Origin: DATAEK01 sp036258055 | Lineage (GTDB): Bacteria > Acidobacteriota > Vicinamibacteria > Vicinamibacterales > 2-12-FULL-66-21 | Direction of reading: 5' to 3' | Assembly (NCBI GenBank): GCA_036258055.1 | Contig: DATAEK010000401.1 | Location: 1-15,414, forward strand | Length of the DNA: 15,414 bases | Shown here: positions 1 through 8,161 of the stretch, in pieces | Layout of the letters: the number at the start of each line of letters is the position of its first letter | Numbering within the stretch: position 1 is the stretch's first letter | Position numbers and translations under genes: made by a program | The notes under the pieces: model-generated | The model's input: the letters and a program-made list of their open reading frames with translations, nothing else | Told to the model about the DNA's origin: nothing | Databases searched by the model: none

Positions 1-67
1 CGGCAGGGATCATCCCCCGCCGTTTGCCCCGCTTACTTGGCCTCCGACTCCACTCACGACAAAACGC

Positions 68-97
68 GAGACGCGCGACAGGTCGGGCCGTATCGTC
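68..97 (+). promoter_or_regulatory. Possible promoter upstream of the TPR/LytS/LytTR operon
   Basis: GAGAC at 68-72 is followed after exactly 16 nt by CGTAT at 89-93, continuing as CGTATCGTC. This resembles the GTGAC-N16-CGTATCTTC arrangement seen twice near 8898 and 9801. It lies about 70 nt before the first start codon. The spacing would suit an ECF-type sigma factor, but the match is short and the call is weak. Confidence 0.22.
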
Positions 98-163
98 GGT
101 TCGTGTAGCCCGTGCGGAGACCGGTCACGTTTCGTCCGGCCACGATGTTGAACGGAGCAGATC

Positions 164-943
164 ATGACCACGCGCCTGAATGCGACAGTCCTTGCGGCGG
201 TTCTCCTGGGGTCGTCCGTGCAGGATGCGGCGGGCCCGCGGGCGATTCTGATCGAAGCGCGCGATCTCGCCTACGACGCGAACTACCGCAACGATCAAGC
301 CGGCCTTCGAGCCGCCATTGCCGCCCTGCAACCGCTGGCAGAGTTCCAAGAGGAGCGCGCCTATGTCTACTACTATCTCTCGTGGACGTTCTGGGTTCTG
401 GCCGGGTCTCAGGCCCAGGAAAAAAACCTCCCGGCAGCGCAGGAGTCCGCTGCGCTGGCGGTTGAGCATGCGCGGGCCGGCCTCGCGGCACGCGAGCGTG
501 ATCCGGAGTTCCACACCGCCCTGGCGAACGCGCTCATCGCCACGGCCGTGTTGGGTCGAACGCAGTTCGCGACAATTCTGACGGAGTTGCAGGCCGTGCG
601 GCGCAAAGCGCTCGACCTCGGGCCCGACAATCCGCGGGCCGTCCTGATGGATGCCGGCATCATCTTCAACAGTCCGCCGGAAATGGGTGGCAGCCAGGAG
701 CGAGGGCTCGCACGCTGGCGCGAGGCGTTGCGGCTGTTCGACGCCGAGTCGCGTGCCCGGATGGTGGATCCCCTCGCGCCGCGATGGGGTCACGCGATCG
801 CCTGGGGAGGCATGGCGACGCTGTATTTGCGAACGACGCCGCCGCGGAAAGACGAGGCGCAGCGCGCGGCCGAGACCGCGCTGGGCATGCGGCCTGATTT
901 CTGGTTCGTTCGCGAGCAGCTCCTGCCAAAATTGCGCGAATGA
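164..943 (+). CDS. Exported TPR-like helical repeat protein
   Basis: A 259-residue protein. The N-terminus has one arginine, then a hydrophobic stretch at about residues 7-19, and looks like a short signal peptide, so a periplasmic location is plausible. The rest is alanine- and arginine-rich helix pairs typical of tetratricopeptide-like folds (about 28-110, 115-165 and 210-255). Around residues 171-192 a PPEMGGSQERGLARWREAL segment resembles TatT-like TPR proteins. No catalytic motif is visible. The start at 164 is backed by GGAG at 154-157. The stop overlaps the start of the next gene in ATGA, so it is translationally coupled to the histidine kinase. It may be an accessory protein of that sensor; that is inference. 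The exact TPR count is uncertain. Confidence 0.8.
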   Translation: MTTRLNATVLAAVLLGSSVQDAAGPRAILIEARDLAYDANYRNDQAGLRAAIAALQPLAEFQEERAYVYYYLSWTFWVLAGSQAQEKNLPAAQESAALAVEHARAGLAARERDPEFHTALANALIATAVLGRTQFATILTELQAVRRKALDLGPDNPRAVLMDAGIIFNSPPEMGGSQERGLARWREALRLFDAESRARMVDPLAPRWGHAIAWGGMATLYLRTTPPRKDEAQRAAETALGMRPDFWFVREQLLPKLRE

Positions 944-2085
944 CGCCAGCGCCATTGCAGCCGCTCGATGAACTGTTCCCAGGGCCGCGCCGGCTGGCGC
1001 TGCTGGCGGCAGCGATCGCCGTCCCCGCGGTCATCATCGCGACCCAGTTGTACGTCGGCTACCGACTGCGAGGCGTGCCGATCGCGTTCGGAGGGGTGCT
1101 CCTGACGCAGTTGTGCCACTGGGAACTATGGGTCGTCGCCGGCCCAATCGTCTGGGGCCTCGAGCGGCGTTGGCCCCTATCGCAACCGGGCCGATGGAGA
1201 TCGCTGCGAAGGCACCTCGCAGCCTCCGTCGTTGTCGCGACCGCGGTGCTCGCCGGCTACCTGGCGGTGTACCACGTGATGGTTCGCTTGCCGTTCCTCT
1301 CGGCCTGGTTCGTCGGCTTCGAGCGGTCGTTCTTTTCGATGGCCCTGTTCGTGTTCGTCACCGACTTTCACATCGAGCTGCTGCTCTACGGCAGCATCGT
1401 GGCGGTCGCGCACGCCGTTCGGACCACTGCGCTGCTGCGGACGCGTGAACATGACGCGCTTCGGCTCGAGGCCGAGCTGACTGGCGCCAAACTCAAGGTG
1501 CTGCGGACGCAGCTGCAGCCGCACTTCCTCTTCAACACGCTGCACACGATCGGGTCTCTCGTCCTGCAACGCCAGAACGAGCGCGCCGTACAGCTGCTCG
1601 CGGAGCTCGGCGAACTGCTGCGAGGAACGCTGGCGATGGGCGACACCGAACTGGCGCCGCTTCGGGATGAGATCACTTACCTCAAACGGTACCTGCGCAT
1701 TGAGGAAGCCCGCTTCGGCGATCGATTGACCGTGGAGTGGGGCGTGGATCCTGCGGTGGAGGAAGCGTTGATCCCGCCGTTCATCCTGCAGCCGCTCGTC
1801 GAGAACGCCTTCCGTCATGGCATCTCCCATTGCCCCGATGCATCGATCCTGCGCATCACCGCGGAGGCACCGGACGGGCGAATCCGCATCGCCATCTACA
1901 ACGACGGTCCGCAGTTGTCCGAGTCGTTCTCGTCTGAAAACAGCCGCGGGTACGGCCTCAAGAATGTGAGGGACCGCCTGCGCACGCGCAATCCGCCCGG
2001 GGACATCGATCTCGTGAATCTGGGTCAGGGCGTCTGCGCCACGCTCGTGATTCCGCGCTGGACGGTACCGAGGGCGATCCCATGA
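940..2085 (+). CDS. LytS-type sensor histidine kinase
   Basis: A 381-residue membrane sensor kinase of the His_kinase (PF06580) plus HATPase family, partner of LytTR regulators. Hydrophobic segments at about residues 18-40, 51-73, 92-114 and 131-160 form the membrane domain; no separate extracellular sensor domain is seen. A short coiled-coil linker (about 165-190) leads to the H-box QLQPHFLFNTLHTI with H195 as the expected phospho-acceptor. The N-box reads PPFILQPLVENAFRHGI (N289), and the G-box region is GYGLKNVRDRL near 337-347. All key kinase residues look intact. It overlaps the upstream TPR gene and the downstream regulator by 4 bases each, so the three are surely one operon. The input signal cannot be read from the sequence. 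Confidence 0.95.
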   Translation: MTPAPLQPLDELFPGPRRLALLAAAIAVPAVIIATQLYVGYRLRGVPIAFGGVLLTQLCHWELWVVAGPIVWGLERRWPLSQPGRWRSLRRHLAASVVVATAVLAGYLAVYHVMVRLPFLSAWFVGFERSFFSMALFVFVTDFHIELLLYGSIVAVAHAVRTTALLRTREHDALRLEAELTGAKLKVLRTQLQPHFLFNTLHTIGSLVLQRQNERAVQLLAELGELLRGTLAMGDTELAPLRDEITYLKRYLRIEEARFGDRLTVEWGVDPAVEEALIPPFILQPLVENAFRHGISHCPDASILRITAEAPDGRIRIAIYNDGPQLSESFSSENSRGYGLKNVRDRLRTRNPPGDIDLVNLGQGVCATLVIPRWTVPRAIP

Positions 2086-2849
2086 CGCTCCGGGTTGCGA
2101 TTGTAGACGACGAGGCGCACGCCCGCGCCGCGATTCGGATTCTCCTGTCCCGCCGCGACGTCGACATCGTGGCTGAGTGCCGGAACGGCGCCGAGGCGGT
2201 CGAAACGTTGCAGTGGGTGAGCGTCGATCTGCTCCTGCTCGACGTGCAGATGCCCGGGCTCGACGGGTTCGGAGTGCTCCACGCGCTCGGCGCCGATCGA
2301 GTACCGCCGACCGTCTTCGTCACGGCATTCGACACCTACGCGTTGCGAGCGTTCGAAGTCGACGCCGTTGACTACGTGCTCAAGCCGTTCGATGAGGCGC
2401 GGTTTCTCGCGTCGTTCGACCGGGCCCGCCGTCGCATCGACGAACGCCGGGCGGCGACATGGGCACGGCGGCTGCTCGCGGCGACGCCCGAACGAGCGGC
2501 CCCCAAAGGTCCCGCGCTCCCTCGGCTCCCGATTCCGGTCGGCGACCGGGTGATCTTCGTGAGCTTCGACGACATCGACTGGATTCAGGCGGCCGATCAG
2601 TACGTCATCGTCCACGTGGGCGCGAAGGAGTACCTGCTGCGCGAATCGTTGAACCGGCTTGCTGGAAGGCTGCCCGGCGATCGATTTGCACGCATTCACC
2701 GATCGCATCTGATCAACGTATCGAACGTTCGCGAGGTGAGACGCCTGCGCAAGGGGGACGCGCAGGTCACGCTCGCAAATGGACCACGCCTGCGTGTGAG
2801 CCGTCGCTATCGGCGCAACCTCAGCGCTCAGCTTGGCACAACTCTTTGA
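2082..2849 (+). CDS. LytTR-family response regulator
   Basis: A 255-residue two-domain response regulator. The receiver domain (about 3-120) has the acidic pocket D9/D10, phospho-acceptor D54 in LLLLDVQMPGLDG, T81 and K101 in YVLKPFD. A basic linker (about 113-148) joins it to a LytTR DNA-binding domain (about 150-250) with the typical FARIHRSHLINVSNV segment. It should be phosphorylated by the overlapping LytS-type kinase and bind direct-repeat DNA sites; its targets are unknown. The ATG at 2082 overlaps the kinase stop codon, so it relies on translational coupling. The gene is followed by a hairpin chain that may end the transcript. Confidence 0.95.
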   Translation: MTLRVAIVDDEAHARAAIRILLSRRDVDIVAECRNGAEAVETLQWVSVDLLLLDVQMPGLDGFGVLHALGADRVPPTVFVTAFDTYALRAFEVDAVDYVLKPFDEARFLASFDRARRRIDERRAATWARRLLAATPERAAPKGPALPRLPIPVGDRVIFVSFDDIDWIQAADQYVIVHVGAKEYLLRESLNRLAGRLPGDRFARIHRSHLINVSNVREVRRLRKGDAQVTLANGPRLRVSRRYRRNLSAQLGTTL

Positions 2850-2874
2850 ACGAGCCCGTTTCCATCAACAGGTC

Positions 2875-2966
2875 AGCATTTCTTAATGCTCGCGGGGCTC
2901 CACCCCCGCTCGCTTACGCGCTTCGCGCGACGGCCTTTGGCCTGTCCGCCCGTCTTCGACGGGCGG
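2875..2966 (+). repeat. Chain of five short inverted repeats (REP-like, or a compound terminator)
   Basis: Five perfect inverted repeats lie almost end to end: AGCATT/AATGCT (2875-2890, loop TCTT); GCGGGG/CCCCGC (2892-2909); CGCGC-TTC-GCGCG (2917-2929); GGCC-TTT-GGCC (2932-2942); and CCGCCCGTC-TTC-GACGGGCGG (2946-2966), a 9-bp stem with a 3-nt loop. No T-run follows, so a classical intrinsic terminator is not shown. It could help end the LytTR operon transcript or be a dispersed palindromic element. Confidence 0.6.
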
Positions 2967-3115
2967 CCTAATGTCTGGCCGTAGGGCCCCCGCTGCGCTA
3001 CTATTCACTCGTGCCGTGAGGGCGGCCGACGGTCCGCGTAAAGGGTTCAACCCGCCCCCTGCCGTTTTCTCGACAACCTTCTATTCCTCGCCCATCCTGC
3101 GGACGACGGGCGGCG

Positions 3116-3136
3116 CGAAAGGACGTGGTCCTTTCG
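3116..3136 (+). promoter_or_regulatory. Leader hairpin just before the ankyrin gene ribosome binding site
   Basis: CGAAAGGAC (3116-3124) and GTCCTTTCG (3128-3136) form a perfect 9-bp stem with loop GTG. Two nucleotides later comes a run of overlapping Shine-Dalgarno cores, AGGAAGGAAGG (3139-3149), then ATG at 3156. The left arm itself carries AAAGGA, so the hairpin may protect the transcript 5' end or tune ribosome access. The structure is seen in the sequence; the role is inferred. Confidence 0.45.
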
Positions 3137-3155
3137 TAAGGAAGGAAGGTCTGTC

Positions 3156-4433
3156 ATGCCTCTGCCCGACAACCCCAATCTCGACTGGCTCCGCAAGCAG
3201 GCGAAGCGGCGGCTCGAGGAGCTGCGCAAAACGAATCCTGCGGCGCAGCTGGCGGACGCTCAGTTCGACCTTGCGAAAGAGCACGGGTTTCCAAGCTGGC
3301 GGGCGCTCAAGGCGCATATCGATTCGCTGACGATCGATGGTCAGCTGATCGAAGCGGCGAAGAAAGGGGACGTCGAGAGCATCACGACGCTGCTCGACGC
3401 GCATCCGGAGAAGCTGCATCTCCGCACGCCGCCGTACGACGGAACGCTGTTGCACATCGCGGCGGGCGACGGACATCTGGCCGTCATGGATCTCCTGCTG
3501 AAACGCGGTCTAGATGTCAACACACGCGAAGGCGGAGACAACACCTACGCGATGCACTGGGCAGCAGCGGCTGGCCACCTGGACGTCGTGCGACGCCTTG
3601 CTGACGCCGGCGGCGACGTGGTCGGTCACGGCGACGATCACGAGCTCGAAGTCATCGGCTGGGCGACGTGCTGGGATGGGTGCGACGACGATGCCCATCG
3701 CGCCGTCGTCGATCTGCTGGTGAGACGTGGGGCGAGGCACCACATCTTCTCGGCGATTGCGATGAACCTCGCCGACGAAGTCCGGCGGATCGTGGCGGCC
3801 GATCCCTCGACGCTCAATAGGCGCATGAGCCGCAACGAAAACCATCAGATGCCGCTTCACTTCGCAGTGCGGATGAACCGTCCTGAAATGGTGTCGCTTC
3901 TGATCGATCTCGGAGCGGATCCGTTGGCGGTCGATGGATCAGGGCAGTCGGTCATTACGTATGCGACCGGGGCGGACGTTGACCACCCGGTGATGGAGAG
4001 AATCCGCGCCCTGACCTCGGGCGAGCTCGTGAGCGCCGAGCGCGGACACCGTCGGCCGCGCAGCAGCACGATGGATCTCGTCGCCGCTCTGGCGCTGGCC
4101 GACTGGCAGATCGCCGAGCATCTGCTGCGTGAGGACCCAGGTCTCAAGGACGCGGGTGCCCTGCATCTGATGGCCAAGCGAAACGATTTGCGGGCCGTGA
4201 AATGGCTGCTCGACCACGGCGCTGATCCCGACGCGCGATGGGCGCACTGGGACGCCGACGTCACGCCGCTGCACCTGGCTAGCCTGACTGGTCACGCGGC
4301 GATCGCGCGTGCGCTGCTCGATGCCGGCGCCGATCCGCGCATTCGCGACAGCAAACACGATGGCGACGCACTCGGTTGGGCCGAGTTCTTCCGGCGCTCG
4401 GACATCGTCGAGATGCTGAAGGCGCGTTCATAG
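3156..4433 (+). CDS. Ankyrin-repeat protein with short N-terminal helical module
   Basis: A 425-residue soluble protein without signal peptide or membrane span. Residues 1-57 form a compact helical module (PNLDWLRKQAKRRLEEL, then LAKEHGFPSWRALKAHI), recognised as a common N-terminus of bacterial ankyrin proteins. The remainder is ankyrin repeats with clear helix-turn-helix consensus at about 61-90, 95-124, 130-155, 231-260, 335-360, 368-398 and 402-425, with more degenerate repeats between (about 178-222 and 303-330). Two repeats are near-ideal: TLLHIAAGDGHLAVMDLLL and PLHLASLTGHAAIARALLD. Ankyrin repeats bind proteins, so a scaffold or inhibitor role is likely, but no partner is indicated. 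The start is supported by a strong, repeated AAGG ribosome binding site at 3139-3149. It stands alone between two two-component systems and may have its own promoter. Confidence 0.93.
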   Translation: MPLPDNPNLDWLRKQAKRRLEELRKTNPAAQLADAQFDLAKEHGFPSWRALKAHIDSLTIDGQLIEAAKKGDVESITTLLDAHPEKLHLRTPPYDGTLLHIAAGDGHLAVMDLLLKRGLDVNTREGGDNTYAMHWAAAAGHLDVVRRLADAGGDVVGHGDDHELEVIGWATCWDGCDDDAHRAVVDLLVRRGARHHIFSAIAMNLADEVRRIVAADPSTLNRRMSRNENHQMPLHFAVRMNRPEMVSLLIDLGADPLAVDGSGQSVITYATGADVDHPVMERIRALTSGELVSAERGHRRPRSSTMDLVAALALADWQIAEHLLREDPGLKDAGALHLMAKRNDLRAVKWLLDHGADPDARWAHWDADVTPLHLASLTGHAAIARALLDAGADPRIRDSKHDGDALGWAEFFRRSDIVEMLKARS

Positions 4434-4474
4434 CATTAGTCGATACCTGATCTGTGCTTCACACGCTCATCGTC

Positions 4475-4504
4475 TTGACATTTGGCCGTGAGTCTGACTG
4501 TATG
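4475..4504 (+). promoter_or_regulatory. Possible sigma70-like promoter of the propeller sensor kinase gene
   Basis: A perfect TTGACA lies at 4475-4480 in the 120-bp gap before the sensor gene. The best -10 candidate at an 18-nt spacing is TGTATG (4499-4504), a poor match. An alternative is GTGAG (4488-4492) followed after 16 nt by CGTCC (4509-4513), which is ECF-like. The start codon follows about 50 nt downstream. The call rests mainly on the -35 hexamer. Confidence 0.28.
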
Positions 4505-4553
4505 AGGCCGTCCGACGGCTTGCGTTCATCGCGCGGAATCTACAGGAGTCCAC

Positions 4554-7500
4554 ATGCGCGAGACTGTTCGAGTCATCGCACGGCGCTGGCTCCGCCCGGC
4601 GATGCTGCTGCTGACGCTGACGATTGCGAGCAATGCCTCGGCCGAGCGCCTCCCCATCAAGGCGTACGACGTCGCCAGCGGCCTCGCGCACAACCGCGTG
4701 AAGCGAATCGTCCAGGATTCGCACGGTTTTCTCTGGTTCTGCACCGGAGGCGGTCTCAGTCGTTTCGACGGCTACCAATTCATCAGCTACACCCTGGGCG
4801 AAGGCCTGCCGGCGCCGTCGCTCAACGATCTTCTGGAGACGGGCGACGGAGAGTACTGGATCGCGACGAACAGCGTCGGCGTCGTTCGGCTCGATCTACG
4901 CGCGCCTGTCGCTTCTGAGGCGACCGAAATTCGATCGCGGTTTTCCGTGTATCCCATGAGCAGCGAGCCGGTCACCAACCGCGTGAACGTGCTCTACAGG
5001 GATTCGGCCGGGGTGCTGTGGGCGGGAACTGATGGCGGACTCTTCCAATTGAATCTCGCGGCGGGCGAGAAGATGTTCCGGCCGGTGATGCTTCGCATCC
5101 CGCAGCATCAGGACATCACCGTGCAGGTTTGGTCGCTGGCGCAGGACCGCGCCGGATCTTTATGGATTGCCACCAAGTTCGGCCTGGTGCGACGGCTGGC
5201 GGATGGCCGCATGAGGCATTACCCGATCGACGCGTCTATGACTGACGATACGGTCGCTGCGGTTCTCGTCGATCACAGCGGTCATCTATGGGTCGGACAT
5301 CGAACGGGATTGATCACGTTCGATCCGGAGGCGGCCGCCGACAGCGCCGGTGCGGAGGTGTCGAGCACGCTGCCAGGCGAGAGCCGGCGGTACGCAACCA
5401 GGGACGGTCTGGACAGCAACACCGTGCTCTCCCTGCGCGAGTCCGCTGATGGGCATCTCTGGATCAGAACGTTCGGTGCCGCACTGACCGAGTTCGACGG
5501 GCGCGAATTTCACACCTACGCCGTAGGGGAGCGGGTCGGCGACATGATCGGTTCACTGGCCGAGGACCGTGCGGGCAATTTGTGGCTCGGGACGGTTACT
5601 CGCGGCGCTCTGAAAATCATGCGTCAGGGGTGGACCGCCTACGATCAGTCCGATGGCCTGGGAGAGTTGGTGGCATCGATATTCGAGAGCGCAAGCGGCG
5701 ACCTCTATGTCAACAGCAGCGGATGGCGTGTCAGCCGCTTCGATGGGCGGAAGTTCACGACGATCAGACCCGGCCTGCCCCCAACCGTCACCGATCCCGG
5801 CTGGCGCAGCGTCAGTGGAATTCTTCAGGACCATACCGGCGAGTGGTGGATCACGACGCGCGAAGGTCTGTATCGCTTCGCGAAGGTCTCCCGTTTCGAA
5901 GATCTCGCGAGTTCCCGGCCGAAGGCCGTCTACCGAATGCGCGACGGCCTGGCTAACGACGACGTCACGCGCCTGTTCGAGGACTCGCGCGGCGACATCT
6001 GGATCGCGTCGTGGCTGCCGGCGCGGGATCCACTCGTTCGCTGGGACCGCGCCACTGCGAGCTTCCATGCCTACGGCGAGAAGCATGGACTGCGGCCGTT
6101 CACGAGCGGTCAGGCGTTCGCCGAAGACGCGACGGGGAACGTCTGGGCCGCGTTCCGAGAGGGGGGGCTCGCGCGGTATCGAGATGGCCGCTTCACGTTG
6201 CTGGAATCCGGCGAGGATCTCCCTGTTGGAGGTGCCAACGGGCTCTTCGTCGACCAGGCCGGGCGCCTGTGGGCGGTCGTCGGAGGAGGCCTCTGCCGGA
6301 TCGACAATCCCACAGCCGATAATCCACACGTCGTCACCTACACGAAAACGCACGGCCTGACGAGCAATACCCTCCTGTCGGTCACCGGCGATATGTCAGG
6401 GCGTATCTATGTGACCGGCACCCGCGGCATCGATCGTTTCGATCCAAGCACTGCCAGAGTCACGCATTACTCGGCGAGCGACAACCTGGCGGGAGGCGAA
6501 CTGACGTCGGCGATCCGTGACAAACGCGGCGCGCTCTGGTTTTCCACCGGCACCGGCCTGGCCCGCCTCGCGCCGCAACCCGAGGAGGCGGTCTCGCCGC
6601 CCTCGATCCTGATCAGCGGGTTGAGGGTCGCAGGTGCCGTTCGGCCACTCGTGGCGCTGGGCCAGGCCAATGTTCCGCGGCTGAACCTGGCCGCCGATCA
6701 GAACAACGTGCAGATCGATTTCTTCGGCATCGGTCCGGGAGGAGGCGAGCGGCTTCGATACGAGTACCGCCTCGAGGGCGCAAACCGCGACTGGTCCGAG
6801 CCGACCGAGCAACGCAGCATCAATTACGCCAGTCTTGCGCCGGGAGCCTATCGGTTCGTGGTCCAGGCGATCAGCCCCGACGGGATGCGTAGCAAGTCAC
6901 CGGCCAGTGTTGCTTTCACGATTCCACCGCCTGTCTGGCGCCGGTGGTGGTTTCTCACTGGCGCGATGCTGTTGACCGCCAGTGTCGCGGGAATGTTCGC
7001 GCGATCCCGTCACCAGCGCATGAAGGCGCTCCGTGAGAGCGAGAATCGATTCAGGACGCTGGCCGAGACCGCGTCGGATGCCATCATCACGATCGATGAA
7101 ACGGGGCGTATCGTGCTGGTCAACCATGCCGCAGAGACGGTGTTTGGTTACACCCGTCAGGAGTTGGTTGGCGCCGAACTGACAATGTTGATGCCCACTC
7201 ATGTTCGCCAGCGTCATCAGGAGGGATTCGCGCGCTACAAGCAGACGGGCGAACGAAATATCTCCTGGGAAGCGGTTTCGGTCCCCGGGTTGCGCAAGGG
7301 CGGCCAGGAGATCCCGCTCGAAATCTCCTTCGGCGTCTTTGCGCGGGGGAATCAGCGCTTCTTCACCGGCATTGCTCGAGACGTGACCGAGCGCAAGCGG
7401 GCAGAGGAAGCGCTGCGCCGAAGCCGGGAAGAGCGTCTGATCGAGCTCGAGCGAGTGAGAAAGCGAATCGCTACCGACCTTCACGATGACATCGGATCGA

Positions 7501-8138
7501 GCCTGACCCGGATTTCCCTGTTGAGCGAAGTGGCTCGCCGGGAGGTCGACGACGACAATGGCTCGATAACCGGCCCACTGTCGTCGATTGCCGGGTTGTC
7601 GCGCGAGCTCGTCGATTCCATGAGCGACATCGTCTGGGCGATCAACCCGGCCAAGGATCATCTGCGCGACCTCTGCCAGCGCATGCGACAGTTCGTCAGT
7701 GACGTGTGCACGGCCCGCCAGATCGGCTTTCGATTCCAGACCCCGTCGTTGGAGGAGGACGTCGCCGTTGGTGCGAACGTCCGGCGCGAGATGTTCCTGC
7801 TGTTCAAGGAGGCCGTGAACAACATGGTGCGTCATTCGGCCTGCACGCAAGCCGATCTCGAACTCCGCGTTGACCCGCACGGGCTCGTACTAGAGGTACG
7901 CGACAACGGCCACGGATTCGACATCGATGCGGCGAGCACCGGACATGGCCTGCGAAGCATGCGCGAGCGGAGCGAAGCGCTGGGCGGACGCCTGGGCGTA
8001 CGGTCGAGCCCTGGATCCGGTACAGTCCTCACCTTCACGATTCCCCTGACGGATCACCCGAAGGCGACGTCGCCGCGGCCCGCCGCTGGGACGGGCCCAC
8101 ATGAATATGCGGTGACTGAGAAACGGGCTGGAGCGTAA
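4554..8138 (+). CDS. Two-component sensor: double beta-propeller, Y_Y_Y, PAS and HisKA_3-type kinase
   Basis: A 1194-residue transmembrane sensor kinase. Signal peptide at residues 1-30 (hydrophobic core LLLTLTIASN, likely cleavage after ASA). Residues about 35-675 hold 14 reg_prop repeats of the type GxLWxGTxxGLxRxD (for example 57-72, 153-168, 429-442 and 659-672), enough for two seven-bladed periplasmic propellers. A Y_Y_Y domain spans about 710-790, followed by one membrane span (about 797-816). The cytoplasmic part has a PAS domain (about 828-945) and a short coiled coil. The H-box is ATDLHDDIGSSLTRI with H977. The ATPase domain has EAVNN (N1089), DNGHGFD and GHGLRSMRERSEALGG. There is no receiver domain, so it is a classical rather than hybrid sensor. 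It probably phosphorylates the regulator 23 nt downstream. The start has AGGAG at 4544-4548. The last 30 residues are unstructured. Confidence 0.95.
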   Translation: MRETVRVIARRWLRPAMLLLTLTIASNASAERLPIKAYDVASGLAHNRVKRIVQDSHGFLWFCTGGGLSRFDGYQFISYTLGEGLPAPSLNDLLETGDGEYWIATNSVGVVRLDLRAPVASEATEIRSRFSVYPMSSEPVTNRVNVLYRDSAGVLWAGTDGGLFQLNLAAGEKMFRPVMLRIPQHQDITVQVWSLAQDRAGSLWIATKFGLVRRLADGRMRHYPIDASMTDDTVAAVLVDHSGHLWVGHRTGLITFDPEAAADSAGAEVSSTLPGESRRYATRDGLDSNTVLSLRESADGHLWIRTFGAALTEFDGREFHTYAVGERVGDMIGSLAEDRAGNLWLGTVTRGALKIMRQGWTAYDQSDGLGELVASIFESASGDLYVNSSGWRVSRFDGRKFTTIRPGLPPTVTDPGWRSVSGILQDHTGEWWITTREGLYRFAKVSRFEDLASSRPKAVYRMRDGLANDDVTRLFEDSRGDIWIASWLPARDPLVRWDRATASFHAYGEKHGLRPFTSGQAFAEDATGNVWAAFREGGLARYRDGRFTLLESGEDLPVGGANGLFVDQAGRLWAVVGGGLCRIDNPTADNPHVVTYTKTHGLTSNTLLSVTGDMSGRIYVTGTRGIDRFDPSTARVTHYSASDNLAGGELTSAIRDKRGALWFSTGTGLARLAPQPEEAVSPPSILISGLRVAGAVRPLVALGQANVPRLNLAADQNNVQIDFFGIGPGGGERLRYEYRLEGANRDWSEPTEQRSINYASLAPGAYRFVVQAISPDGMRSKSPASVAFTIPPPVWRRWWFLTGAMLLTASVAGMFARSRHQRMKALRESENRFRTLAETASDAIITIDETGRIVLVNHAAETVFGYTRQELVGAELTMLMPTHVRQRHQEGFARYKQTGERNISWEAVSVPGLRKGGQEIPLEISFGVFARGNQRFFTGIARDVTERKRAEEALRRSREERLIELERVRKRIATDLHDDIGSSLTRISLLSEVARREVDDDNGSITGPLSSIAGLSRELVDSMSDIVWAINPAKDHLRDLCQRMRQFVSDVCTARQIGFRFQTPSLEEDVAVGANVRREMFLLFKEAVNNMVRHSACTQADLELRVDPHGLVLEVRDNGHGFDIDAASTGHGLRSMRERSEALGGRLGVRSSPGSGTVLTFTIPLTDHPKATSPRPAAGTGPHEYAVTEKRAGA

Positions 8139-8161
8139 GGTAGGGGCACAGGCACGACGAT

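Larger units (their letters stand above)
2850..3155. other. Gene-free stretch between the LytTR gene and the ankyrin gene
   Basis: No convincing reading frame. The left part (2875-2966) is a chain of five small perfect hairpins listed separately. The right end (3116-3136) is a 9-bp hairpin placed directly before the ribosome binding site of the ankyrin gene. In between, GTGAG at 3016-3020 followed after 16 nt by CGTAA is a weak echo of the promoter-like pattern seen elsewhere in the window. Frames crossing this stretch are basic and lack start signals. Confidence 0.6.

Noticed and set aside
1..163. Possible end of an upstream gene at the left edge
   Set aside because: All three plus-strand frames are open for 36 codons or more from the edge, but none gives a convincing peptide, so no coding call is made.
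125..955. 276-codon minus-strand frame
   Set aside because: Mirror of the TPR-like gene; the product is Arg-rich with no domain pattern, and the plus-strand gene has a ribosome binding site and operon overlap.
2459..2971. 170-codon plus-strand frame running past the LytTR gene
   Set aside because: Overlaps the LytTR domain in another frame and runs through the hairpin chain; Arg/Ala-rich without motif.
3510..4358. Antisense frames opposite the ankyrin gene
   Set aside because: Ankyrin consensus on the plus strand is unmistakable; the minus-strand frames lack motifs and ribosome binding sites.
5553..7880. Two long minus-strand frames (266 and 327 codons) opposite the propeller sensor
   Set aside because: Third-position GC makes the opposite strand open; no recognisable motifs or start signals.
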